A stretch of DNA of 64,000 nucleotides from DATARN01 sp963851105 (GTDB lineage Bacteria; Actinomycetota; Acidimicrobiia; Acidimicrobiales; Palsa-688). Below are positions 40,494 to 49,305 of this stretch, piece after piece; positions within the stretch are counted from its first letter, which is position 1, and the number at the start of each line of letters is the position of its first letter. The notes beneath the pieces are model-generated. The model was not told where the DNA came from. It was given only the letters and a program-made list of their open reading frames with translations, and did not search any database. The stretch spans positions 310,001 to 374,000 of the forward strand of contig CAWKNP010000008.1 in the NCBI GenBank assembly GCA_963851105.1, in the 5' to 3' direction. Both the position numbers and the translations under genes were made by a program.

Positions 40494-40499
40494 AAACTA
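40494..40499 (-). promoter_or_regulatory. -10 element for the glycosyltransferase gene
   Basis: TAGTTT on the minus strand ends 6 bases before the GTG at 40487. It lies in the 70-base region shared with the divergent glpX promoter. Confidence 0.4.
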
Positions 40500-40543
40500 C
40501 CCATTAACTCCGCCGGTAGCACTTCACCAGCGAATGCTTCTTG

Positions 40544-40549
40544 TACATT
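40544..40549 (+). promoter_or_regulatory. -10 element for glpX
   Basis: TACATT, preceded by TTG (extended-like TTGTACATT), ends 8 bases before the glpX ATG. TTCACC at 40523-40528 could be a weak -35 with a 15-base spacer. Confidence 0.4.
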
Positions 40550-40557
40550 CCGGACCT

Positions 40558-41559
40558 ATGAACGATGGATCAACGGCCCAAGCTCCTGACCGCAACCTCG
40601 CGATGGAATTGGTCCGGGTGACCGAGGCCGCCGCGCTGGCCGCCGCCCGGTGGATGGGACGTGGGGACAAAGAAGGCGCCGATGGCGCGGCGGTCGACGC
40701 CATGCGGGTCATTTTGCACAGCGTCCCGATGGACGGGATCGTCGTCATCGGCGAGGGCGAGAAGGACGAGGCCCCGATGCTGTACAACGGCGAGCGGATC
40801 GGCGACGGGACGCCACCGGCGACCGATATCGCCGTCGATCCCATCGACGGCACCACCCTCACCGCCCTTGGCCGGGGCAACGCCCTCGCGGTCATCGCGG
40901 TCAGCGACCGCGGGACAATGTTCGACCCTGGTCCGTGCGTCTACATGGAGAAGATCGCGGCCGGACCGGAATCGGCTGACGTCATCGACATCAACGCCTC
41001 GACCGCCGCCAACATCGAGGCCGTGGCGAAGGCCAAGGGAGAGTCGGTCCAGGACATCACCGTGGTCATCCTCGACCGGCCCCGCCACGAGAAGCTGATC
41101 GCCGAGGTTCGGGCCACCGGAGCTCGGATCCGCCTGATCCAAGACGGCGACGTCGCCGGCGCCATCTCGACCGCCTGGCCGGAATCGGGCGCCGACCTCC
41201 TCCTCGGCATCGGCGGCACGCCCGAGGGCGTCATCACCGCGGCTGCCCTCAAGTGCATGGGCGCCGGTCTCCAGGGCAAGCTGTGGCCCCGGAACGATGA
41301 TGAGCGCCGAGCGGCGCTCGACGCCGGCTACGACCTCGACGCGGTCCTGACAGCCGACGACCTGGTGAAGGGCGACAACTGCTTCTTTGCAGCGACGGGG
41401 ATCACCGACGGCGAGCTCCTGCGCGGCGTCCACTATGACGCCAACGGGGCGACCACCCAGTCACTGGTGATGCGTTCCAAGTCGGGCACCGTCCGGCGCA
41501 TCGACGCCCATCACCGGTTGAAGAAGCTGAGCGTCTACTCCGCCATCCGTTTCGACTAG
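40558..41559 (+). CDS. glpX: Class II fructose-1,6-bisphosphatase GlpX
   Basis: 333 residues. Hydrolyses fructose 1,6-bisphosphate for gluconeogenesis. MELVRVTEAAALAAARWMGRGDK opens the protein; VVIGEGEKDEAPMLYNGE and DIAVDPIDGTTLTALGRGNAL are the metal-site motifs, and LLLGIGGTPEGVITAAAL the later one. Typical length (M. tuberculosis GlpX is about 330-360). Actinobacteria often have only the GlpX type as FBPase. It ends with a 4-base overlap with the convergent RNA-ligase/acetyltransferase gene. It would supply hexose phosphate to the glucan locus further left. Confidence 0.97.
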   Translation: MNDGSTAQAPDRNLAMELVRVTEAAALAAARWMGRGDKEGADGAAVDAMRVILHSVPMDGIVVIGEGEKDEAPMLYNGERIGDGTPPATDIAVDPIDGTTLTALGRGNALAVIAVSDRGTMFDPGPCVYMEKIAAGPESADVIDINASTAANIEAVAKAKGESVQDITVVILDRPRHEKLIAEVRATGARIRLIQDGDVAGAISTAWPESGADLLLGIGGTPEGVITAAALKCMGAGLQGKLWPRNDDERRAALDAGYDLDAVLTADDLVKGDNCFFAATGITDGELLRGVHYDANGATTQSLVMRSKSGTVRRIDAHHRLKKLSVYSAIRFD

Positions 41560-42590
41560 CCCGCCGGATCCTCGGTCAAGGTCCGGGGAAAATGGCAGGT
41601 CCAGCCGGCATCGGCCGCGGCCGCCTCGAGGGCCGCCGCGATATGGCGGCCGATCCCCTGGTTGCGGTGTACGCGGGCAACCACGACCGCCGCCTGGCAC
41701 CCGCCCGCGGCGAGCCAGGCCCGGCCGACACCGACCACCCCGCCCTCCCGCCGGGCGGTGACCACGATGCCCTGAGAGTCGTCCGCCAGGAGGGACCCCG
41801 CAGCCAGGGCGTCCGCCGCCAGGGCGCCCGCAGCCAGGGACCCCGCCGGGGCGCCCGAGGCCAGGGACCCCGCAGCCAGGGACCCCGCCGGGGCGCCCGA
41901 GGCCAGGGACCCCGCCGCCAGGGCGCCCGCAGCCAGGGCGCCCGCCGCCAGGGCGCCCGCCGCGGTCCCGGCCAGCAGCGCCTGGGCCTCGGGGTCGATG
42001 AGGCAGCTGCGGGTGAGCTCGACGGCCAGCGGCCCGCCCCGAGCGACGATCGCGGGCGGCCCGAATCCCACGTCGGCCAGCGGCACCCACTGCGGGCCTG
42101 CGCCGCCCTCGGGCCGGCGCTCGACGAGGAGGTGGACCCGGTCGAAGGTGGCCGTCACCTGGTAGTCCGCCATGGCGGCAACGGCGGCCGCGATCCGCTC
42201 GGCCGGCGCCTCGTCGGCCAGGGTCACATGGGCCACGAACGGCCAGGTCAGGGTGCGGGTGAGCGGCGGCGCCCACACTCTCTCGCGCAGCTTCACGAGC
42301 GCCGGCAGGTTCCCGGCGACGGGGAGGTAGAACACGGCGTTGGCGGGCAGGAAGCTCGCCGGCGGCCCGAGGGTGACGGTGAGCTCGCGGGGCGCGGCGG
42401 CCGCCGCCGCCCTCAGAACGGCCAGGGCGGTGCCGAGGTGCTCCTGGCGCACGTTGACGGGCGGGACGAGGGTGATGTGGGGCGCCACCCGGGTTCGGTT
42501 GGCATCGCCGAGCGCCCGGCGCAGCCCGTCCACCTCGTGGGCAACGGGAGCGGGCAGCAGGAGCGCCACCCCGAGGCGCAGCCTGGGCAC
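41556..42590 (-). CDS. 2'-5' RNA ligase-family phosphoesterase fused to a GNAT domain
   Basis: 344 residues from GTG 42590. Residues 1-180 are a 2H phosphoesterase: APHITLVPPVN and VAHVTLAD supply the two H-x-T motifs. Residues about 205-266 are an Ala/Gly/Ser/Leu tandem repeat encoded by a minisatellite (15-base GALAA units and a 42-base unit of 14 residues given twice). Residues about 270-335 are a short GNAT acetyltransferase, with VVGVGRAWLA and the acetyl-CoA loop HRNQGIGRHIAAAL. The GNAT part looks minimal and may not be active. No function is known for the pair. Confidence 0.75.
   Translation of the reverse strand: MPRLRLGVALLLPAPVAHEVDGLRRALGDANRTRVAPHITLVPPVNVRQEHLGTALAVLRAAAAAAPRELTVTLGPPASFLPANAVFYLPVAGNLPALVKLRERVWAPPLTRTLTWPFVAHVTLADEAPAERIAAAVAAMADYQVTATFDRVHLLVERRPEGGAGPQWVPLADVGFGPPAIVARGGPLAVELTRSCLIDPEAQALLAGTAAGALAAGALAAGALAAGSLASGAPAGSLAAGSLASGAPAGSLAAGALAADALAAGSLLADDSQGIVVTARREGGVVGVGRAWLAAGGCQAAVVVARVHRNQGIGRHIAAALEAAAADAGWTCHFPRTLTEDPAG
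41791..41976. repeat. In-frame minisatellite inside the RNA ligase/GNAT gene
   Basis: A 42-base unit beginning CAGCCAGGGACCCCGCC occurs twice, at about 41831 and 41873. It is flanked by several variants of a 15-base unit (GCCAGGGCGCCCGCC). All units are multiples of three, so copy changes would keep the frame. It makes the 60-residue Ala-rich linker between the two domains. Confidence 0.8.
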
Positions 42591-42693
42591 CCTTACAGCC
42601 TGCCAGGAGCGAGGCTTACGCCGAACATTGAACGCAACGGGCTGCTCGGCAGGCCTCAAGCGTTCAAGGTTCGACTTCCGCCGTCGGAGCCGT

Positions 42694-42711
42694 GCGCCCG
42701 GTAGCGGGCGC
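42694..42711 (-). terminator. Hairpin at the end of the ATP synthase operon
   Basis: GCGCCCG-GTAG-CGGGCGC, a perfect 7-bp GC stem with 4-base loop, abuts the atpC stop codon. No T-run follows, so it may act as a Rho-independent-like terminator of the U-less actinobacterial kind or as an mRNA end stabiliser. The 120 bases from here to 42590 show no gene. Confidence 0.5.
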
Positions 42712-43100
42712 TACTGGGCGCCGGCGACCTCGAGGCGGAGCTTGGCCCGGCGGATGGCCTGTTCACATTCGATGCCCTGGGTCTCCGCGCAAATCCGCTC
42801 GGCTTCCGCCAGCGCCTTCTCGGCTCGCTGCCGGTCGATCTGCACCGGCAACTCGGCCACATCGGACAAGACGCTGACCCGGTTGTCCCGGACCTCGACG
42901 AAGCCGCCGTGGACCGCCGCCTTGACCTCGGTGCCATCGCTCAGGATCACCCGGACCGGAGCCACCTCGAGCACGCCCACGAACGGGGCGTGGCCGGTCA
43001 GGAAGGCGATCTCGCCTTCGGGGGTGCGGCACACGACCATGTCGGCCTCACCGGTGTAAAGGATCCGCTCCGGGGACACCAGGGCGACGTCAAGGGTCAT
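42711..43100 (-). CDS. atpC: ATP synthase epsilon subunit
   Basis: 129 residues, part of the F1 central stalk, couples rotation and inhibits hydrolysis. The N-terminal beta-sandwich reads LDVALVSPERILYTGEADMVV and TPEGEIAFLTGHAPFVGVLE, and the C-terminal helical hairpin runs from about residue 88 (VDIQ-type region with RQRAEKALAEAERICAETQG). Last gene in the operon, 5 bases after atpD, with a GC hairpin at its stop codon. It is about the usual length for actinobacteria, which often have a shortened C-terminal helix. Confidence 0.95.
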   Translation of the reverse strand: MTLDVALVSPERILYTGEADMVVCRTPEGEIAFLTGHAPFVGVLEVAPVRVILSDGTEVKAAVHGGFVEVRDNRVSVLSDVAELPVQIDRQRAEKALAEAERICAETQGIECEQAIRRAKLRLEVAGAQ

Positions 43101-43105
43101 GGGAG

Positions 43106-44554
43106 CTAGAGCTTCTCGGCCTTGGCGAGCACGTCGGCGATGCCGCCGGCGGCCACGAACGCCTGCTCGGGGATGTCGTCGTAGTCACCGTTGGCCAGCT
43201 TCTCGAAGGCGTCCACCGTGTCGGCGATGGGCACCGTGGTGCCCGGCATGCCGGTGAACGTCTCGGCCACGTACATCGGCTGGCCGAGGAACTTCTCGAT
43301 CTTGCGGGCCCGGCCCACGAGGACCTTGTCGTCCTCCGACAACTCGTCGATGCCGAGGATGGCGATGATGTCCTGCAGCTCCCGGTAGCGCTGGAGGATC
43401 TGGACGACCCGGCGGGCCACCTCGTAGTGCCGCTCGCCCACCACGTCGGGCTGGAGCACGGTGCTCGTCGATGCCAGGGGGTCGACGGCGGGGAAGATCC
43501 CCTTGGCGAACACGTCGCGAGACAGGTTGGTGGTGGCGTCGAGGTGGGTGAAGGTCGTGAAAGGCGCCGGGTCGGTGTAGTCGTCGGCGGGCACGTACAC
43601 CGCCTGGACCGAGGTGATCGAGTGGCCCTTGGTCGAGGTGATGCGCTCCTGGAGCTCGCCCATCTCATCGGCCAGGGTGGGCTGGTAGCCCACCGCCGAC
43701 GGCATCCGGCCGAGGAGGGTGGAGACCTCGGAGCCCGCCTGCACGAAGCGGAAGATGTTGTCCACGAAAAGTAGGACGTCCTGGTTCATGACGTCGCGGA
43801 AGTACTCGGCCATGGTGAGCGCGGAAAGGCCGACGCGCAGGCGCACGCCGGGCGGCTCGTCCATCTGGCCGTACACCAGGGCGGTGTTCTTGATGACGCC
43901 CGACTCCTGCATCTCGAGCCAGAGGTCGTTGCCCTCCCGGGTGCGCTCGCCCACGCCGGCGAACACCGAGACCCCACCGTGCTCCTTGGCCACCCGGGTG
44001 ATCATCTCGAGGATGAGGACGGTCTTGCCCACCCCGGCGCCGCCGAACAGGCCGATCTTGCCGCCCTGCACGTAGGGCTCGAGCAGGTCGACCACCTTGA
44101 GTCCGGTCTCGAACATCTTGCGCTGAGGCTCGACTTCGTCGAACGGCGGGGCGGGGCGGTGGATCTCCCAGCGCTCGTCGAGGCCCTCGATCGGCTCGCC
44201 GCGAGTGTCGAGGGGCTCTCCCAGCACGTTGAACACGTGACCGAGAGTGGCGGTGCCGACGGGCACCGAAATGCCGTGGCCCAGGTTGCGGACGGCCTGG
44301 CCCCGCTTCAACCCGTCGGTCGGCTTCATGGCGATGGCCCGGACCCGTGACTCTCCGATGTGTTGGGCCACCTCGGCGGTGATCGTCGTCGTGGTGCCGG
44401 CCACCTCGGTCTCGAACTCGATGGCCCAGTTGATCTCGGGCAGCGACGAGGGCGGGAACTCGACGTCGACGACGGGCCCGATGATGGCCACGATGCGGCC
44501 TTCTTTCAGGGCCTCTTTCGGGGACTCCTTCGGGGATTCGGTGACGGTGCTCAC
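43106..44554 (-). CDS. atpD: ATP synthase beta subunit
   Basis: 482 residues, catalytic F1 subunit. Walker A is GLFGGAGVGKTVLILEM, Walker B ends in LLFVDNIFRF, and the catalytic Glu lies in GVGERTREGNDLW. The C-terminal DELSEED-like acidic region reads DELSEDDK. The first 18 residues (TESPKESPKEALKEGR) are a small charged extension. GTG start. It lies 48 bases after atpG in the standard order. Confidence 0.98.
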   Translation of the reverse strand: MSTVTESPKESPKEALKEGRIVAIIGPVVDVEFPPSSLPEINWAIEFETEVAGTTTTITAEVAQHIGESRVRAIAMKPTDGLKRGQAVRNLGHGISVPVGTATLGHVFNVLGEPLDTRGEPIEGLDERWEIHRPAPPFDEVEPQRKMFETGLKVVDLLEPYVQGGKIGLFGGAGVGKTVLILEMITRVAKEHGGVSVFAGVGERTREGNDLWLEMQESGVIKNTALVYGQMDEPPGVRLRVGLSALTMAEYFRDVMNQDVLLFVDNIFRFVQAGSEVSTLLGRMPSAVGYQPTLADEMGELQERITSTKGHSITSVQAVYVPADDYTDPAPFTTFTHLDATTNLSRDVFAKGIFPAVDPLASTSTVLQPDVVGERHYEVARRVVQILQRYRELQDIIAILGIDELSEDDKVLVGRARKIEKFLGQPMYVAETFTGMPGTTVPIADTVDAFEKLANGDYDDIPEQAFVAAGGIADVLAKAEKL

Positions 44555-44602
44555 GTTGGTTGCTCCACTTCTAGGTCGGCTGCTACTGGTGCGACGCGGC
44601 TG

Positions 44603-45517
44603 CTATTCGTGCGACTTGGCCGCGGCCTGGGACATGCCCTCGGCACCTCCGACGATCTCCATGATCTCGGTGGTGATGGTCTCCTGGCGGGCCCGGTTGG
44701 CGATGCGGTTCAGATTCTTGATCAGTTCGTTGGCGTTGTCGGTCGCCGCCTTCATGGCCCGCTGCCGGGCCACCTGCTCCGACGCCGCCGCCTCCAGCAG
44801 GGCCCCGAACAGCCGGGCCTCGACGTAGCGGGGAAGCAGCTCGGCCAGGATCTCGTCGGGCGAGGGCTCGAACTCGTAAGCGTCGGTGGTCCCGCCCTCT
44901 TTCTTCTCCGCCGTCTCGACGATGGCGTCTGGATCGAGGGGGATGAACTGGCGCTCGGTGGCGCGCTGGCTCCCGAGCGACAGGAACCGGGTGTAGACCA
45001 GCTGCACCTGGTCGATCTCGCCCGAGGAGTACAGCTCCATGACCCGTGCCGCGATGGCGCGGGCATCTTCGTAGGTGGGCATCTCGCTGAAGCCCGAGAA
45101 GGAGCCGTCGATGCGGTAGCGGCGGTAGCGGAAGAAGTTGTTGCCCTTTCGGCCCACGGCGACGAGCCGGTAGTCGCGGCCCGCGGCCTGCTCCCGGGCG
45201 ATGGCCCGCTCGGTGGCGCGCTGCATGTTGGCGTTGTAGCCGCCGCACAGGCCGCGATCGGCGGTGATCACGACGAAGCCCACCGTGGACACCGCCTCGC
45301 GGGTTTCCAGCAGGGGGTGGCTGAGCCCGGCGCCGGCGCGGGCCAGGTTGGCGATCACCGCGGTGAGCTGTTCGATGTAGGGGCGGGCCGCCAGGACACG
45401 CTGCTGGGCGCGGACGATCCGGCTGGCCGCGATGAGCTCCATGGCGCGGGTGATCTTCTTCGTCGACTGGATGCTCTTGATCCGGCGGCGAAGGGCCCGC
45501 TCTACCCCACCTGCCAT
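44603..45517 (-). CDS. atpG: ATP synthase gamma subunit
   Basis: 304 residues, the rotor shaft. The N-terminal coiled-coil helix contains RRIKSIQSTKKITRAMELIAASRIVRAQQ, the family signature, and the C-terminal helix ends RIANRARQETITTEIMEIVGGAEGM. Between residues about 190 and 220 it has an extra acidic/Lys loop (VETAEKKEGGTTDAYEFEPS), the kind of gamma insertion seen in actinobacteria and linked to limited ATP hydrolysis in mycobacteria. Eight bases after atpA. Confidence 0.97.
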   Translation of the reverse strand: MAGGVERALRRRIKSIQSTKKITRAMELIAASRIVRAQQRVLAARPYIEQLTAVIANLARAGAGLSHPLLETREAVSTVGFVVITADRGLCGGYNANMQRATERAIAREQAAGRDYRLVAVGRKGNNFFRYRRYRIDGSFSGFSEMPTYEDARAIAARVMELYSSGEIDQVQLVYTRFLSLGSQRATERQFIPLDPDAIVETAEKKEGGTTDAYEFEPSPDEILAELLPRYVEARLFGALLEAAASEQVARQRAMKAATDNANELIKNLNRIANRARQETITTEIMEIVGGAEGMSQAAAKSHE

Positions 45518-45524
45518 GCGTCAG

Positions 45525-47087
45525 TCAGCCTTCGGTCTCAGAGCCGGTCTTGGATCCACCGGGAGCCGCCGCCTTCTTGCTGGCGGTGAAACGGTCCTTG
45601 AAGGAGCCGACGGCCTTGCTGAGCTCGTCCTCGGGCAGCGCGCCGCCGCCGCGGATGTCGGCCAGCAGGCTGCTGAAACGGCCCTGGACCTCGTCGAGCA
45701 GCTCGGTCTCGAAACGGCGGACGTCATTGATATCGAGGTCGTCGAGGAAGCCGCGGACCCCGGCGAACAGCGAGACCACCTGCAGCTCGACGGGCAGCGG
45801 CTTGCCGTTGGGCTGCTTGAGCAGCTCGACGAGGCGCCGCCCCCGGTCGATCAGGGCCTGGGACGACTTGTCGAGCTCGGAACCGAAGCTGGCGAAGGCC
45901 TCCAGCTCCCGGAAGTTGGCCAAGTCGAGCTTGAGCCCACCGGCGACGGCCTTCATGGCCTTGATCTGGGCGGCGCCACCGACGCGCGAGACCGACGTGC
46001 CGACGTTCATGGCCGGGCGGACGCCGGAGTTGAACAGGTCGAGGTCGAGGAAGATCTGGCCGTCGGTGATCGAGATCACGTTCGTGGGGATGTAGGCGGA
46101 GATGTCGCCTGCCTTGGTCTCTACGATCGGCAGGGCGGTCAGGCTGCCGGCGCCGAGCGGGTCGGAGAGCTTGGCCGAGCGTTCGAGAAGCCGGCTGTGG
46201 AGGTAGAAGACGTCCCCGGGGTAGGCCTCGCGGCCGGGAGGGCGGCGCAGCAGCAGCGACATCTGGCGGTACGCCTCGGCCTGCTTGGACAGGTCGTCGT
46301 ACACAATGAGGGCGCTGTCGCCCTGTTCCATCCAGTGCTGGCCCATGGCGCAGCCGGAATAGGGCGCCAGGTACTTGAACGGGCTCGGCTCCGAGGCCGG
46401 CGCGGCCACGACGATGGTGAACTCCAGCGCCCCCTGGTCCTCGAGGACGCGCACGACCTCGGCGATGGTGGAGGCCTTCTGGCCGATCCCGACGTAGATG
46501 CACTTCACGCCGAGGCCCCGCTGATTGATGATGGTGTCGACGGCCACCGACGTCTTGCCCGTCTTGCGGTCGCCGATGATCAGCTCCCGCTGGCCCCGGC
46601 CGATCGGGGTCATGGCGTCGATGACCTTGATACCGGTCTGCATCGGCTGCTTGACAGGCTGGCGGTCGACGATGCCCGGCGCCTGGATCTCGATGCGGCG
46701 AATGGTGGTCTGGGGGATGGGTCCCTTGCCATCGAGGGGCTGGCCGAGCGGGTCGACCACCCGGCCGAGCAAGCCGTCACCGACAGGGATGGAGAGGATG
46801 CGCCCGGTGGCGCTGACCGGTTGGCCTTCCTCGATATGGGACGCGTCGCCCAGGATGACGGCGCCGATGTTGTCCTCGTCGAGGTTGAGGGCCAGCCCGA
46901 GGACGCCGCCGTGGAACTCGAGGAGCTCGTTCACCGACGCCTGGGGCAGCCCCGACACGCGGGCGATCCCGTCGCCAACCTCGATGATCCGGCCGACCTG
47001 CTGGGCTTCGACAGTGGGCGTGAAACCCTCGAAAGCCTTGCGGAGGGCCGACGCGATGTCATCGGGGTTGATGGTGAGGTCGGTCAT
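45525..47087 (-). CDS. atpA: ATP synthase alpha subunit
   Basis: 520 residues, regulatory F1 subunit. Walker A is IIGDRKTGKTSVAVDTI, and ALIVYDDLSKQAEAYRQMSLLLRRPPGREAYPGDVFYLHSRLLER is intact across the operon (family signature). The C-terminal helical domain is followed by a tail GSFKDRFTASKKAAAPGGSKTGSETEG that resembles the C-terminal extension described in mycobacteria, where it suppresses ATPase activity. 25 bases after atpH. Confidence 0.98.
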   Translation of the reverse strand: MTDLTINPDDIASALRKAFEGFTPTVEAQQVGRIIEVGDGIARVSGLPQASVNELLEFHGGVLGLALNLDEDNIGAVILGDASHIEEGQPVSATGRILSIPVGDGLLGRVVDPLGQPLDGKGPIPQTTIRRIEIQAPGIVDRQPVKQPMQTGIKVIDAMTPIGRGQRELIIGDRKTGKTSVAVDTIINQRGLGVKCIYVGIGQKASTIAEVVRVLEDQGALEFTIVVAAPASEPSPFKYLAPYSGCAMGQHWMEQGDSALIVYDDLSKQAEAYRQMSLLLRRPPGREAYPGDVFYLHSRLLERSAKLSDPLGAGSLTALPIVETKAGDISAYIPTNVISITDGQIFLDLDLFNSGVRPAMNVGTSVSRVGGAAQIKAMKAVAGGLKLDLANFRELEAFASFGSELDKSSQALIDRGRRLVELLKQPNGKPLPVELQVVSLFAGVRGFLDDLDINDVRRFETELLDEVQGRFSSLLADIRGGGALPEDELSKAVGSFKDRFTASKKAAAPGGSKTGSETEG

Positions 47088-47112
47088 ACCGGGATTCTCC
47101 TGCGTTCGGTGT

Positions 47113-47643
47113 TCATGCTTGCAGCGATTCGCGAAGTTGTTCGAGGCGATGGCGGATGCTGCTGTCGATCACGGTGTCGCCGATGATCGCCACCACCCCG
47201 CCGAGGACGGCCGGGTCGACCACTTCTTTTATCGAGACCCGCTTGCCCGTGGCCTTGCCGAGCGCATCGGCCAGCCGTTTGCGGTGGTCTTCGTCGAGGG
47301 GGAAGGCGGTGTGGATCTCGGCCACGGCTTCTCGCCGCTCCTCGGCCGCCCGCGCGACCAGCTTGTCGACGATCTCGGGCAGGTTGCGGCTGCGGCCCGT
47401 GCTGATCACGAACTCCACCAGCGACACCGTGATGGGAGAAGCCTTGCCGCCGAGCAACTCCTCGACCACTTTCTGGCGCCGCTCTACGGGGATGGTCTTG
47501 TCGGTGAGCGCCATCCGCAGTTCGTCGCTGGCGTCGAGTGTCCGGGCGAAGCGGAACAGTTCGTCTTCCACCCGCGCCAGGCTGCCCTCGGCCTTGGCCA
47601 CCTCGAACAGCGCCTCGGCGTAGGCGTCGGTCAGATCGGACAC
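47113..47643 (-). CDS. atpH: ATP synthase delta subunit
   Basis: 176 residues, part of the peripheral stalk joining F1 to subunit b. The N-terminal helical bundle begins LTDAYAEALFEVAKAEG, and the C-terminal region ends VVAIIGDTVIDSSIRHRLEQLRESL, the OSCP/delta signature. In mycobacteria subunit b and delta are fused; here they are separate genes one base apart. Identity secure. Confidence 0.96.
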   Translation of the reverse strand: MSDLTDAYAEALFEVAKAEGSLARVEDELFRFARTLDASDELRMALTDKTIPVERRQKVVEELLGGKASPITVSLVEFVISTGRSRNLPEIVDKLVARAAEERREAVAEIHTAFPLDEDHRKRLADALGKATGKRVSIKEVVDPAVLGGVVAIIGDTVIDSSIRHRLEQLRESLQA

Positions 47644-47644
47644 G

Positions 47645-48244
47645 TCATGCGCCCCCGGCGGGCTTGGCTTCCAACTCGGCGATCAGCTGGTCGACGAGGG
47701 CCAGGTTGCGGGTCCGGTCGAGATTGGCGCCCACGACCTTCTCGGCCAGTTCGATGGCCAGGTCGCGCACCTGGAGGCGCAGCTGACTCATCACCCGATC
47801 CTGGGCCGCGTTGAGATCTTCGATGTTGCGGCGCCGCAGCTCGGCGACCTCTTCGTCGGCCCGCCGCACCATGTCCTGGCGCAACTGGTCGGCGGCCTGG
47901 CGCGCCTCCTCGATGATCCGGTTCGCCTCGTTTCGGGCGTCGGCCAGCTGGCGCTGGTACTCCTCGAGGATCCCCGTCGCCTCCTGGCGGACGTGCTCGG
48001 CCTCATCCAGGTTGCTGCGGATCTTGTCCGTGCGGGCCTGCATCGCCTGTACCACCAAGGGGAAGGCGAACTTGTACATGAGCCCGCACAGGACGGCGAA
48101 GGCAACGGTGCCCCAGAGGAGCTCGGTGGTCGACGGCAGGATGGGGTTCGGTGCCTGCTGGGCCGGCGCCACGGTGGTCGTCGTTTGCGCGACCAAGGCG
48201 TAGAGGTGTGATCCGGTGGCCAACGTGGCGCTGGCAAGCGACAT
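47645..48244 (-). CDS. atpF: ATP synthase subunit b
   Basis: 199 residues. After about 45 residues that contain a Pro/Gln/Thr-rich segment (TTTTVAPAQQAP), one transmembrane helix (ELLWGTVAFAVLCGLMYKFAF) leads into a long charged coiled-coil that dimerises and reaches F1. ATG 48244 is 10 bases after atpE. Reading further upstream would run through atpE, so this start is preferred. Only one b gene is present, so the stalk is a homodimer. Confidence 0.95.
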   Translation of the reverse strand: MSLASATLATGSHLYALVAQTTTTVAPAQQAPNPILPSTTELLWGTVAFAVLCGLMYKFAFPLVVQAMQARTDKIRSNLDEAEHVRQEATGILEEYQRQLADARNEANRIIEEARQAADQLRQDMVRRADEEVAELRRRNIEDLNAAQDRVMSQLRLQVRDLAIELAEKVVGANLDRTRNLALVDQLIAELEAKPAGGA

Positions 48245-48254
48245 CTTCGCTCCC

Positions 48255-48530
48255 TTAGGTGTACTTGAGAAGGATGAAGACGACGAAGCCGATGAGGGCC
48301 AGGGCTTCGGTGAAGGCAATACCGAGGAACATGGTCGTGCGGGCCACGCCCGCCGACTCGGGCTGGCGGGCCATGGCGGTGATGGCGTTGCCGACCACGA
48401 TGCCGATACCGATGCCGGGGCCGATGGCCGCGGCGCCATAGCCAATACCAGCCCCGACGGCACCGAGACCCTTCAGGATCTCGCCGGTCGGAACGGCTTG
48501 GGATGCTGCCTGGGCCAGCAGTTGAATCAC
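48255..48530 (-). CDS. atpE: ATP synthase subunit c
   Basis: 91 residues, two helices joined by the polar loop ARQPE, forming the rotor ring. The ion-binding acid is Glu75 in GIAFTEALALIG. The residues that make a Na+ site (Gln in helix 1; Ser/Thr next to the Glu) are not present, so proton coupling is expected. A short N-terminal extension (QLLAQAASQAVPTG) precedes helix 1. The Glu region is the binding site of bedaquiline in mycobacteria. Confidence 0.97.
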   Translation of the reverse strand: MIQLLAQAASQAVPTGEILKGLGAVGAGIGYGAAAIGPGIGIGIVVGNAITAMARQPESAGVARTTMFLGIAFTEALALIGFVVFILLKYT

Positions 48531-48540
48531 GGCTGTTCTC

Positions 48541-49305
48541 CTAGTGCTCTATGTGGATGGAGCTGCCGAGGTACACGGCAGTCAGGATGGTGAAGATGAA
48601 GGCCTGAAGGATGGCGACGAAGGCTTCGAAGCCGGTGATGGCGATGTCCATGGCCAGCGGCAGGATGGCCACCGGTTTCATGAACACGATGCTCGAGCCG
48701 AGTAGCGCGCCGGTCAGCACCGCGAAGGTGACGAGCAGCAGGTGGCCGGCCAGCATGTTGGCGAACAGCCGCACCGCCAGCGAGAACGGTCGCACGATGA
48801 ACGTCGACAGGAACTCGATGGGGATGATCAGGAACAGCAGGGCGAACGGCACCCCCGGCGGCTTGACGCTCTTGGAGAAGTACGAGAACCCGTGCTTCTT
48901 GAACCCGACGACGATGTACATCACCCAGGTGATGACCGCCAGCAGCAGCGGGATCGCCATGCGGGCGCTGGCCGGGAACTGGATGATCGGGATGATCTCG
49001 GTGATGTTGCAGAAGAAGATGAAGAAGAACAGCGTGGTCAGGTACCAGAGGTACTTCATTCCATCGGGGCCCATGGTCTGCAGGATGATCCCGTCGGTGA
49101 CGAACTCCACGACCGACTCGACCAGGTTCGCGGCGCCGGTCGGCACCAGGGACTTGCTACGGCCGGCGAGGAAGAACAGCAAGAGGGTGAAGAAGGTGGC
49201 CGAGAAGCAGATCAGCGCCACCTTGTTGAATCCCGCGGGCAGGAATGACGGCCACTTGACCAGTTCGCCGATGGGGGGAAACTTGAGCGCGGCGACAAGG
49301 GTCAC
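48541..49305 (-). CDS. atpB: ATP synthase subunit a
   Basis: 254 residues, five or six helices; forms the proton half-channels. The essential Arg is in SLAVRLFANMLAGHLLLV. NITEIIPIIQFPASARMAIP and the final helix AILQAFIFTILTAVYLGSSIHIEH are typical. GTG start, overlapping the upstream atpI-like stop by 4 bases, so production is coupled to it. Confidence 0.97.
   Translation of the reverse strand: MTLVAALKFPPIGELVKWPSFLPAGFNKVALICFSATFFTLLLFFLAGRSKSLVPTGAANLVESVVEFVTDGIILQTMGPDGMKYLWYLTTLFFFIFFCNITEIIPIIQFPASARMAIPLLLAVITWVMYIVVGFKKHGFSYFSKSVKPPGVPFALLFLIIPIEFLSTFIVRPFSLAVRLFANMLAGHLLLVTFAVLTGALLGSSIVFMKPVAILPLAMDIAITGFEAFVAILQAFIFTILTAVYLGSSIHIEH

Noticed and set aside
41791..41976. Regular repeats considered as a CRISPR array
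   Set aside because: Units are contiguous without spacers, in frame and coding for an Ala-rich linker, so this is a coding minisatellite.
42591..42710. Gap upstream of atpC considered as a tRNA site
   Set aside because: I could not build a cloverleaf; only a 7-bp GC hairpin is convincing.
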